DNA of 5,064 nt, taken from positions 1-5,064 of the forward strand of contig JAPDIT010000058.1 of assembly GCA_029259455.1 (NCBI GenBank), given 5' to 3'. The stretch is from Archaeoglobi archaeon. GTDB taxonomy: Archaea; Halobacteriota; Archaeoglobi; Archaeoglobales; Archaeoglobaceae. This document shows, one piece after another, positions 1 to 5,064 of the stretch. A model generated the notes under the pieces. That model had not been told where the DNA came from. It did no database searches and was given only the letters and a program-made list of their open reading frames with translations. How positions within the stretch are numbered: the stretch's first letter is position 1; the number at the start of each line of letters is the position of its first letter. The position numbers and the translations under genes are program-made.

Positions 1-243
1 TGGATCCTCATCCAGTGTGCAAATGTGGCAATAAGGCATGACGACTACCTCCGCTCCTTCTATCTCAGAATAAAGAGGAGGAGGGGACATAACATAGCTA
101 TTGTAGCCACAGCAAGGAAAATGCTGGTCTGCATCTACTTTATGCTAAAAAGGAAGGAGTGTACAACCCAAGGTAAGGTTTATTTATCAACCCCAACCAT
201 AACCCGTTGTAAGGCTTCCAACATAGGGGATACTACAGATTAA
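1..243 (+). CDS. IS110-family transposase, C-terminal fragment (5' end outside window)
   Basis: The frame is open from base 1, so the gene enters from the left; the Met at position 25 is internal. The translated start reads WILIQCANVAIRHDDYLRSF, followed by YLRIKRRRGHNIAIVATARK and MLVCIYFMLKR. This matches the conserved end of the Transposase_20 domain of IS110/IS1111 recombinases: a helix with AxxAIRxDxxLRxFYxR, the RxGHxxAIVAxARKxL block and a final MLK. IS110 enzymes combine an N-terminal RuvC-like DEDD domain with this C-terminal domain carrying a catalytic serine; both catalytic parts lie left of the window. The last roughly 27 residues, after MLKRKE, do not resemble the usual short tail. 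In the -1 frame the same DNA reads VYNPR then stop at 174-176, a far more typical ending, so a one-base loss near 157-160 is possible. It converges on valS. Confidence 0.82.
   Translation, partial: WILIQCANVAIRHDDYLRSFYLRIKRRRGHNIAIVATARKMLVCIYFMLKRKECTTQGKVYLSTPTITRCKASNIGDTTD
1..243 (+). mobile_element. Right part of an IS110-family insertion sequence (exact right end not resolved)
   Basis: The region contains the transposase C-terminus plus some or all of the right non-coding end. IS110 elements lack conventional terminal inverted repeats and usually make no target duplication, so the boundary cannot be read from one end alone. It must lie between the likely original transposase stop (about 176) and the valS stop at 284. 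The hexamer GATTAA at 238-243 also occurs at the proposed left end of the second element (4837-4842), which makes about 243 a candidate boundary. That end point is inference. Confidence 0.5.
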
Positions 244-265
244 TGGCTTAAAGTAAAAGCATAGT

Positions 266-283
266 CAATAAGAAAAAGGAAAA
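266..283 (-). terminator. T-rich tract after valS, possible archaeal terminator
   Basis: Immediately after the valS stop, the minus strand reads TTTTCCTTTTTCTTATT. Archaeal RNA polymerase often terminates at runs of T without a stem-loop, and none is evident here. The tract lies in the 40-bp gap between valS and the convergent transposase. Function is inferred only from composition and position. Confidence 0.4.
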
Positions 284-2881
284 TCAAATTTCAACGAAAA
301 CAACGCTGTTTGCGGTTTCCAGCATCTCCACCTCCCTGCCTTCAATGCTCTTCTCAGTCACAGCATCAAACCACTCTGCCTTAACCTCGACGCTTACACC
401 GTCAAGATTTATCTGAATCGCCCCTTCTTTCAGCAATTTTTCCTTCTCCTCCTCGCTTAGCGACTCAACAGCTTTGATGATCTGCTTCGCCTTCTCTCTG
501 AACATCGGGCCGATGACCGCAAACTTGGGCTTCAGAGCCTTGACCCTCTCCCTAACCTCAGGCATCTCCTTTACCACTTCGACCTCGGCATTTGTTGCTC
601 CGGCAATGTCCCTGACATCCAGTCCATCCAGCTTGGAGTAGATTATCAGCCTCTTCAGCGGCGCGTTAAGAGCAAGCCCTTTGTCGTGCTTGAATTTTCT
701 CACCGCTGCCACAATCTCCTTTATCTCCTCTCCGGTCCTCTCAGCCCTCTCATCCAGAAGCTCCTCTTCAACTACCGGATAACTCTGCAGGTGAACGCTC
801 CCCTCCCTAAAATGACTCCAGCACTCCTCAGCAAGGAACGGTGTGATTGGGGCCAGCAGCCTCGTCAGCACATCGAGGGCGTAGTAGAGAACGAACTTGG
901 CAGCCCTCTTTTCTTCTTCACTGCCTGAGTAAAGCCTGTTCTTCACGATTTCAAGGTAGTTGTCAGCATATTCGTACCAAGTGAAGGTTCTTATCGCCTT
1001 GATTGCCTCATCAAACCTGTATTCGTCCATGTGCTTCCTGACTTCCCCAACAAGCCTGTTCAGCTTTGAGAGAATCCATCCGTCAGCATCTCTCAAATAC
1101 TTCTTGTCCTCTTCACTCGGCTTGTAATCTGCGATGTGCATCAGCGTGAACCTCGTTATGCTCCAGAACTTCTGCTGGAATCTGCTCGCAGCTACGACAT
1201 CCTTCCAGCTAAAAATGATGTCATCCCCAATCACCCCGCTCGCAGCCCACTGCCTTAGAGCGTCAACTCCGTATTTCTCAACAACTTCTTCCGGCACTAT
1301 CACATTTCCGAGGCTCTTGCTCATCTTCCTGCCATCCTCTCCAAAAACCATTCCGTTTATGACAATCTCATACCAAGGAATCTGATCCTCCAAGGCAAGG
1401 GACCTCAGAATCGTGTAGAAAGCCCAAGTCCTGATGATATCGTGCCCCTGAGGGCGGAGGTGGGTGGGATATTCCTTCAGCTCAGGCCACCCGCATATAA
1501 TGAGCGGTGTTATGCTTGAATCCATCCATGTGTCGAGAACATCTGTTTCTCCTCTGAACTCTGTCGATCCGCACTTTGGACAGGGCTCAGGAGGTTGCGT
1601 AGCTGTCGGATCGACAGGCAACCACTCCTCCTTTGCAACTACAATCTCTCCGCAGTTCTTGCAGTACCAAGCTGGTATCGGTGTGGCAAAAACTCTCTGC
1701 CTGCTTATGACCCAGTCCCACTCCATCGACTGAACCCAACTCTCCAGCCTTGAGTACATGTGTTCCGGAACCCACTTTATCTTTCTTGCTGCATCAAGAA
1801 TCTTCTCCTTCTCCACCTTAACGAACCACTGCTCGGCTGGAATGATTTCTACCGGAGTTTTGCACCTCCAGCAAGTACCCACATTGTGGTCGATCTCAAC
1901 CTGCTTCAGCAATTTTCCTTCCTTCTCCAAGTCCTTGAGAATTGCCTCTCTGGCCTCCGGAATCGTCATTCCGGCGTACTTTCCTGCCTTTTCGTTCAGC
2001 CTTCCATCTCTGCCAACAATGTTCCTAAGCTCAAGCTTGTGCTTCTTCCACCACTTCACATCCTGCCTGTCTCCGAATGTACAGATCATCACCACTCCGG
2101 TTCCAAATTCGGGATCAACTTCTTCATCGGCAATTACCTCAACATAGTAATCGGTTGTGGGTACCTTCACCTTCTTCCCGACAAGATGCTTATTCCTCTC
2201 ATCTTCCGGATGAACGGCGATGGCCACACAGGCCGGAATTAGCTCTGGACGGGTGGTGGCGATTATCACGTCATCATCAAACTTTATGTAGTTCAGCTTC
2301 GTCTTTCCCTGCCTGTACTCGATCTCAGCCAAAGCGATGGTTGTTTCGCAGCGGGGGCAGAAAACGACGGGATGGTAATCCCTGTAGATCAGCCCCTTGT
2401 TGTACATTCTGACGAATGAGAGCTGAGTTTTGGAGAAGTATTCTGGATACATTGTGATGTACTCCTTGCTCCAGTCGATACTGTAACCCATTCTCCTTGC
2501 CGTCTCCCTCATTTTTGCGATATTTTGCTCTGTAAACTTCACACAAAGCTCTCTGAACTTCTCTCTTGGCACATCACCCTTCTTTATCCCGTAAGTCTCC
2601 TCAACTTTAACCTCTGTCGGCAGACCGTGGCAATCCCAGCCCTGCGGGAACATGACTTCATAACCGTTCATCCTCTTGTATCTCGCGATAAAGTCGATTA
2701 TGCACCAGTTCAGAGCATGACCGATATGAAAAGATCCTGTGGGGTAAGGAGGAGGGGTATCGATTATGTAGAGAGGTTTCTCCGAATTCCAGTCGAAGTA
2801 GTACATCTCGTCCTTCCACAGCTTTAACCACTTCTCCTCGACCTCATGAGCATCGTAGTCCTTCCTGATTTCTTTTCCCAT
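284..2881 (-). CDS. valS: Valyl-tRNA synthetase (class Ia), complete, 865 aa
   Basis: Cytoplasmic enzyme that attaches valine to tRNA-Val using ATP and hydrolyses mischarged Thr-tRNA-Val. Numbered from the chosen start: HIGH motif 52-55 after PPPYPTGSF; KMSKS 519-523; CP1 editing domain about 170-345 with TTRPE at 209-213; anticodon-binding helical domain about 600-720 with the typical WYEYADNYLE block; C-terminal region about 720-865 with a RKFKHDKGLALNAPL-type segment. Four CxxC pairs (C175/C178, C337/C340, C407/C410, C434/C437) look like the zinc knuckles of archaeal ValRS. The GWDCHGLPTE block and the ISRQR..TPIPAW block fit ValRS/IleRS. The start at 2881 is chosen because GGAGGTG sits 5 nt upstream. 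A Met 14 codons earlier (2923) would add LSKSYISGFGGGH, which is the translated SD region, and would overlap the upstream gene. Motifs and length are intact. It lies 35 bp after the FAH-family gene, probably in one transcript. Confidence 0.97.
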   Translation of the reverse strand: MGKEIRKDYDAHEVEEKWLKLWKDEMYYFDWNSEKPLYIIDTPPPYPTGSFHIGHALNWCIIDFIARYKRMNGYEVMFPQGWDCHGLPTEVKVEETYGIKKGDVPREKFRELCVKFTEQNIAKMRETARRMGYSIDWSKEYITMYPEYFSKTQLSFVRMYNKGLIYRDYHPVVFCPRCETTIALAEIEYRQGKTKLNYIKFDDDVIIATTRPELIPACVAIAVHPEDERNKHLVGKKVKVPTTDYYVEVIADEEVDPEFGTGVVMICTFGDRQDVKWWKKHKLELRNIVGRDGRLNEKAGKYAGMTIPEAREAILKDLEKEGKLLKQVEIDHNVGTCWRCKTPVEIIPAEQWFVKVEKEKILDAARKIKWVPEHMYSRLESWVQSMEWDWVISRQRVFATPIPAWYCKNCGEIVVAKEEWLPVDPTATQPPEPCPKCGSTEFRGETDVLDTWMDSSITPLIICGWPELKEYPTHLRPQGHDIIRTWAFYTILRSLALEDQIPWYEIVINGMVFGEDGRKMSKSLGNVIVPEEVVEKYGVDALRQWAASGVIGDDIIFSWKDVVAASRFQQKFWSITRFTLMHIADYKPSEEDKKYLRDADGWILSKLNRLVGEVRKHMDEYRFDEAIKAIRTFTWYEYADNYLEIVKNRLYSGSEEEKRAAKFVLYYALDVLTRLLAPITPFLAEECWSHFREGSVHLQSYPVVEEELLDERAERTGEEIKEIVAAVRKFKHDKGLALNAPLKRLIIYSKLDGLDVRDIAGATNAEVEVVKEMPEVRERVKALKPKFAVIGPMFREKAKQIIKAVESLSEEEKEKLLKEGAIQINLDGVSVEVKAEWFDAVTEKSIEGREVEMLETANSVVFVEI

Positions 2882-2886
2882 GTGCC

Positions 2887-2893
2887 CACCTCC
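2887..2893 (-). promoter_or_regulatory. Shine-Dalgarno GGAGGTG that fixes the valS start
   Basis: On the minus strand GGAGGTG is followed by GGCAC and the ATG at 2881, a spacing of 5 nt. This is strong complementarity to the archaeal 16S rRNA 3' end. It rules against the upstream in-frame ATG at 2923, which has no comparable site and would translate through this one. Confidence 0.85.
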
Positions 2894-2916
2894 AAAACCT
2901 GAAATATAACTTTTGC

Positions 2917-3669
2917 TCAGCACTCACATCGAATCTGTCTGTCTATCTTTACAGCATAATTTCTCAGAACACCTATTTTTTCGATCTCAACCTCAACCAC
3001 ATCCCCATCCTTAAGCATTCCAACCCCATCAGGCGTGCCAGTGGCGATAACGTCTCCAGCTTTGAGCGTCATCACCGACGAAACGAAGGAAACGAGCTGG
3101 AAAACGTCGAAAATCAGGTTTGAGGTGTTCGACCTCTGCACAATCTTTCCGTTCACCCTCGTCTGAATGCCGAGCTTCGAAGGATCATCGATTTCCGCAA
3201 TGTAAGGGCCAATGGGAGCGAAGGTGTCGAAGCTCTTGGCCCTCGTCCACTGCCCATCCTTAGCCTGCAGATCTCTCGCTGTAACGTCGTTGAAGCACGT
3301 GTAGCCTAAGATGTAATCTCCAGCCTGCGTTTCAGGCACATTCTTGCAATCCTCAGCTATGACAACAGCAAGCTCACCCTCATAATCAACCCTCCGTGAG
3401 ATGTGAGGTAGGATTATGCAGTCCTCGTGGCCTATGACGGCTGTGGATGGTTTCATGAACAAAATCGGCTCTTCCGGAACTGGCATGTTCAGCTCTTCAG
3501 CATGATCTATGTAATTAAGCCCTACGGCGATAATCTTTGACGGAATGACTGGCGGGAGAAACTTTACCGCTGACAAAGGTACCTCATAGCCATCGAAAAT
3601 GATTAAGTCATCATCAATTTCAAAACTCCCTTCATAAATTCTTCCGTTTGCCACAAATCTCCCCAGCAT
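2917..3669 (-). CDS. Fumarylacetoacetate hydrolase (FAH) family protein, 250 aa
   Basis: FAH-fold enzymes cleave, decarboxylate or isomerise 2-oxo/2-hydroxy-dienoate substrates using a divalent metal. Archaeal members are often named 2-hydroxyhepta-2,4-diene-1,7-dioate isomerase (HpcE-like) by homology; others are fumarylpyruvate hydrolases or oxaloacetate decarboxylases. Visible motifs: VGLNYIDHAEEL at 49-60 with His56; FMKPSTAVIGHED 71-83; VDYEGELAVVI 94-104, where E97 and E99 are the expected metal ligands; GYTCFNDVTARDLQ 122-135, with D128 the third ligand; KSFDTFAPIGP 145-155; and ATGTPDGVGML 209-219. An N-terminal part of about 40 residues precedes the catalytic domain. The length is usual for the short family form. 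The start is supported by GGGTGG 4 nt upstream. No catabolic pathway genes accompany it, so the substrate cannot be deduced; oxaloacetate or a related 2-oxo acid is possible. It is the first gene of a probable unit with valS. The C-terminus ends in CEC. Confidence 0.92.
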   Translation of the reverse strand: MLGRFVANGRIYEGSFEIDDDLIIFDGYEVPLSAVKFLPPVIPSKIIAVGLNYIDHAEELNMPVPEEPILFMKPSTAVIGHEDCIILPHISRRVDYEGELAVVIAEDCKNVPETQAGDYILGYTCFNDVTARDLQAKDGQWTRAKSFDTFAPIGPYIAEIDDPSKLGIQTRVNGKIVQRSNTSNLIFDVFQLVSFVSSVMTLKAGDVIATGTPDGVGMLKDGDVVEVEIEKIGVLRNYAVKIDRQIRCEC

Positions 3670-3673
3670 GATG

Positions 3674-3679
3674 CCACCC
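3674..3679 (-). promoter_or_regulatory. Shine-Dalgarno GGGTGG of the FAH-family gene
   Basis: Minus-strand GGGTGG followed by CATC and the ATG at 3669, a spacing of 4 nt. It supports the chosen start and contrasts with the divergent gene at 3729, which has no such site. Confidence 0.6.
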
Positions 3680-3699
3680 GGTGAAATTTAGAGGTAACT

Positions 3700-3708
3700 C
3701 TTAAAACC
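3700..3708. promoter_or_regulatory. Shared TATA-like box between divergent genes
   Basis: The plus strand reads CTTAAAACC and the minus strand GGTTTTAAG. On the plus strand TTAAAA (3701-3706) is centred about 25 nt before the ATG at 3729. That is the normal TATA-to-start distance for a leaderless archaeal mRNA, and no Shine-Dalgarno is seen before that ATG. On the minus strand TTTTAA, with AAAGG upstream as a weak BRE, is centred about 35 nt before the FAH-family ATG. It would give a leader of roughly 10 nt holding GGGTGG. The 59-bp divergent gap leaves little room for two separate promoters. No obvious operator repeat was seen. Confidence 0.5.
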
Positions 3709-3728
3709 TTTGCTTTCTAACGCCAAAC

Positions 3729-4769
3729 ATGCTCCTCATAAAAACGCAGAGAGGGATGGAGTACGTGGCAGCTTCACACATAAAGGATGCAATCGGCGAT
3801 GTTGAGATCGAGATCAGACCCTCAGGCTATTTGGGTTTGCTTATAGTTCACTGCGATGAAAGTTTGAGGAAGAAACTGGAAGAAATTCCCGAAATCGAAA
3901 CGATAATCCCCGTGCTGACAGAATGCGAAGCAAAGCTTGACGAGATAATTTCGAAAGCTGAGATGGTAGCTGAGAAGATTAAGGGGGCGAAAACCTTTGC
4001 AATGAGAACGAAGAGAAGGGGGACGCACGACTTCACGAGCCTCGACGTTAACCTCGATCTTGGGGACAGAATCAGGGAGCTTACGGGCTGTGAGGTTAAC
4101 CTCAACTTCCCCGATAAGGCTGTTTACGTTGAGATTATAGGAAAAAGGGCTTTCATTGGGGTTATTGATGGCAGCGAGGAGAGGAAGAAGTACACTCCAG
4201 AGAAGGTGGATTCGAGAAAGCTGTTCGGAAAAATCAGCTTCGTTCAGATGCCCTACCTCGAGGACACTAAAGCTGCTCTGGAGATAGGGGAGAGGATTGG
4301 GAGGGCAGCACAGGCTTTCGAGATAAAGGAGTTAATTATAGCCCCTCATGACTACGTAAATGCCTTTGAGCTTGAGTACTTCATAAAGGGAGTGGGAAGG
4401 GGGCAGGTTGCAAGATACAAAATTCAGGAAAGGGCGTATGCAAGGGATGTGAGGAAAGTACCTGTCTATGTCAGGGACATCTACCAGGCAGCGAGGGACA
4501 AGAGAAGAAAAAGGAACGTTTTGATTATCACAGACCCAACAGGAAAGCAGATTTCGGACGTTAAGGATGAGTTAGTGAGGAGGATGAAGTTCGCTGACGA
4601 GATTGTTGTATTTGCGGGTAGCAGAGTAGGAGTCCCTAAGGGGCTTTTCAGGCTTGCAGACTTCGTAATTGATCTTGCCCCATATATAACCTTCGCAACA
4701 GAGCAGACCATTCCCGTAACGCTTTCCGCCCTGCTCACAATTTTTGAGGAGGCTGAAGATGGAGGGTAG
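3729..4769 (+). CDS. THUMP domain and SPOUT methyltransferase-like RNA-modification protein, 346 aa
   Basis: Probable cytoplasmic RNA-binding and modification protein of the archaeal family related to COG1818 (Tan1-like THUMP proteins), with an added C-terminal SPOUT-type knotted methyltransferase fold. Residues about 1-60 form an N-terminal module (KTQRGMEYVAASHI). The THUMP domain spans about 65-148: TFAMRTKRRGTHDF 89-102, then helix LGDRIRELTG, then VNLNFPDKAVYVEII 123-137 and AFIGVIDG 141-148, the classic THUMP strand order. The SPOUT-like region is about 165-342, with IIAPHDY 203-209, NVLIITDPTG 263-272, and a knot-like end FAGSRVGVPKGLF 295-307 plus DLAPYITFATEQTIPVTLSALL 315-336. THUMP domains bind the tRNA acceptor end, so tRNA is the likely substrate; the modified position is unknown. 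No SD precedes the ATG; a TATA box 25 nt upstream suggests a leaderless transcript. Its 3' end overlaps a short frame with a strong SD, pointing to a coupled downstream gene. Confidence 0.88.
   Translation: MLLIKTQRGMEYVAASHIKDAIGDVEIEIRPSGYLGLLIVHCDESLRKKLEEIPEIETIIPVLTECEAKLDEIISKAEMVAEKIKGAKTFAMRTKRRGTHDFTSLDVNLDLGDRIRELTGCEVNLNFPDKAVYVEIIGKRAFIGVIDGSEERKKYTPEKVDSRKLFGKISFVQMPYLEDTKAALEIGERIGRAAQAFEIKELIIAPHDYVNAFELEYFIKGVGRGQVARYKIQERAYARDVRKVPVYVRDIYQAARDKRRKRNVLIITDPTGKQISDVKDELVRRMKFADEIVVFAGSRVGVPKGLFRLADFVIDLAPYITFATEQTIPVTLSALLTIFEEAEDGG
4746..4752 (+). promoter_or_regulatory. Strong Shine-Dalgarno GAGGAGG inside the 3' end of the THUMP-SPOUT gene
   Basis: GAGGAGG lies 6 nt before an ATG at 4759 that is out of frame with the THUMP-SPOUT gene. 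The sequence also encodes Glu-Glu of that protein, so the match could arise by coding. However, the perfect strength and spacing together with the gene-end overlap are typical of translational coupling in archaeal operons. Confidence 0.6.
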
Positions 4770-4842
4770 AATTTCAATTCTTGGAGAAAATGATGGTGTA
4801 CTTCCAAGAGTGAGGGAAGTTTGTCCGATGAAGATTGATTAA
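4759..4842 (+). pseudogene. 5' stub of a gene coupled to the THUMP-SPOUT gene, probably truncated by IS110 insertion
   Basis: A 27-codon frame starts at ATG 4759, overlaps the preceding gene by 11 nt and has a strong SD 6 nt upstream. It begins MEGRISILGEN and ends VCPMKID before TAA at 4840-4842. The composition resembles a normal soluble archaeal protein start rather than random DNA. The stop falls just where IS-like non-coding sequence begins, so I infer that an IS110 insertion removed the rest. The remainder would be expected to the right of the element, outside the window. I do not recognise the family. Alternatives are a genuine 27-residue peptide or a chance frame. Confidence 0.5.
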
Positions 4843-4940
4843 GGTGACCACATGTTGGAATTTTCAGCAGACCGAGCCAAATGCCAGTAGTTAGATTGGA
4901 ACATGCGTTATAAACGCGTTAGGGTGACTTAACAGGCAAA
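4843..4940 (+). ncRNA. Candidate IS110 bridge RNA in the element's left end
   Basis: IS110-subgroup elements encode a structured bridge RNA in the non-coding left end. Its internal loops pair with target and donor DNA. Here I see a long-range stem CATGTT (4851-4856) with AACATG (4900-4905) enclosing 43 nt, then hairpin GCGTT/AACGC (4905-4917, loop ATA), then GTTAG/TTAAC (4918-4933, one G-T pair, loop GGTGAC). GGTGAC also occurs at 4843-4848, next to the proposed junction, as a guide-like repeat would. Inside the first stem, CCAA (4877-4880) can pair with TTGG (4896-4899). The stems are short, the first two share G4905, and no fold was computed. At about 100 nt it is shorter than the roughly 177-nt IS621 RNA. 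Confidence 0.3.
4908..4914 (+). promoter_or_regulatory. TATA box of the IS110 transposase gene
   Basis: TTATAAA is a near-consensus archaeal TATA box. A start about 25 nt downstream (near 4936) would give an 18-20 nt leader that includes the GGTGG at 4946-4950. The box lies inside the GCGTT-ATA-AACGC hairpin, so promoter and RNA structure would overlap if the bridge RNA call is right. Confidence 0.5.
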
Positions 4941-4954
4941 AGGATGGTGGTAGT

Positions 4955-5064
4955 GTGTTAGAAGCACGAATAGGTGAGTATCCGGTCTGCATTGGAATAG
5001 ATGTTCACAAAAAGTACTCGTATGTGGCTATAGTTGACGAAACGGGAGAAATAGTAGAAGAGAT
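4955..5064 (+). CDS. IS110-family transposase, N-terminal part (36 residues, continues beyond window)
   Basis: The frame from GTG 4955 begins VLEARIGEYPVC and continues IGIDVHKKYSYVAIVDETG. The IGIDVHKKxxxVAIVDExG block is the signature first strand-turn-strand of the IS110 DEDD (RuvC-like) domain, and D16 is the first catalytic acidic residue. Full enzymes run to about 300-400 residues and act as RNA-guided recombinases without a DDE mechanism. GTG is the only plausible start: going upstream in frame there is no other start codon before a TGA at 4925-4927, and GGTGG (4946-4950) sits 4 nt before it. The ATG at 4944 is out of frame and stops after five codons. The gene is intact as far as visible; whether the element is active cannot be judged. 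Confidence 0.85.
   Translation, partial: MLEARIGEYPVCIGIDVHKKYSYVAIVDETGEIVEE

Larger units (their letters stand above)
4843..5064 (+). mobile_element. Left part of an IS110-family insertion sequence
   Basis: The region comprises about 110 bp of non-coding left end followed by the start of an IS110-type transposase that runs off the right edge. A long non-coding left end upstream of the gene is typical of the IS110 subgroup; the IS1111 subgroup carries its long non-coding part after the gene. The left boundary is inferred from the end of the coupled stub frame at 4842 and the shared hexamer GATTAA; it could be off by tens of bases. Its orientation is the same as the fragment at the left window edge. 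Whether both are copies of one element cannot be told, because non-overlapping parts are visible. Confidence 0.6.

Noticed and set aside
25..243. A complete 72-residue gene starting at ATG 25
   Set aside because: The frame is open to the window edge and the residues before this Met continue the conserved IS110 C-terminal helix, so it is a partial gene.
1758..2242. Two overlapping plus-strand open frames of 129 and 160 codons inside valS
   Set aside because: They are antisense to the well-conserved editing and zinc-binding part of valS, have no recognisable domains and are rich in Ser/Leu/His, as expected from shadow frames.
2325..2546. Minus-strand open frame of 73 codons within valS in another frame
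   Set aside because: It is fully inside the valS coding region, has low-complexity charged composition and no ribosome site of note, so it is a shadow frame.
2903..2911. TATA-like GTTATATTTC on the minus strand before valS
   Set aside because: It is centred only about 26 nt from the valS ATG, which would start the transcript at or beyond the Shine-Dalgarno and leave the strong GGAGGTG out of the mRNA. Read-through from the FAH-family gene fits better.
4481..4807. Minus-strand open frame of 108 codons antisense to the 3' end of the THUMP-SPOUT gene
   Set aside because: Most of it lies opposite conserved SPOUT-like sequence, and its composition (Ser/Leu/Thr-rich) looks like a complement shadow. 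There is no supporting start signal.
4905..4917. GCGTT-ATA-AACGC as a transcription terminator of the THUMP-SPOUT unit
   Set aside because: No T-run follows, and the loop forms a TATA box directly upstream of the transposase, so promoter or IS RNA structure is the better reading.
4944..4961. ATG at 4944 as the start of the right-hand transposase
   Set aside because: It reads ATG GTG GTA GTG TGT TAG and stops at once. The IS110 motif lies in the frame starting with GTG 4955.

Overview
The window looks like a stretch of a hyperthermophilic archaeal chromosome, most probably Archaeoglobus or a close relative. This is an inference from the archaeal-type valyl-tRNA synthetase, the archaeal THUMP-SPOUT RNA-modification protein, TATA-box promoters, the charged Lys/Glu/Ile/Val-rich proteins with AGG/AGA arginine codons, and the gene order. 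I could not run a database comparison.

Layout, left to right. Positions 1-243 hold the C-terminal end of an IS110-family (DEDD) transposase that enters from the left. A 40-bp gap follows. The minus strand then carries a two-gene unit, read right to left: an FAH-family (fumarylacetoacetate hydrolase fold) protein at 3669-2917, followed after 35 bp by a complete valS (2881-284) with its own strong Shine-Dalgarno. Divergent from these, at 3729-4769 on the plus strand, is a THUMP plus SPOUT RNA methyltransferase-like protein. The two transcription units share a 59-bp intergenic region with a TTAAAA box that could serve both directions. A short reading frame (4759-4842) with an excellent ribosome binding site overlaps the end of the THUMP-SPOUT gene and stops after 27 codons. 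It is probably the 5' stub of a gene cut by an insertion. Right after it comes about 110 bp of structured non-coding DNA, and from 4955 to the window end lies the N-terminus of a second IS110-family transposase with its first catalytic Asp.

Functionally, the core is translation machinery: tRNA-Val charging and probable RNA modification. A small metabolic enzyme is co-oriented with valS. The core is bracketed by two IS110-family pieces in the same orientation. The most interesting part is the right-hand IS left end (about 4843-4954). It has the position and tandem stem-loops expected of an IS110 bridge RNA, including a small hairpin whose loop GGTGAC repeats the sequence at the proposed IS/chromosome junction. 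This assignment is tentative.

No tRNA, rRNA or CRISPR array was seen, and there is no gene-free stretch longer than 300 bases.
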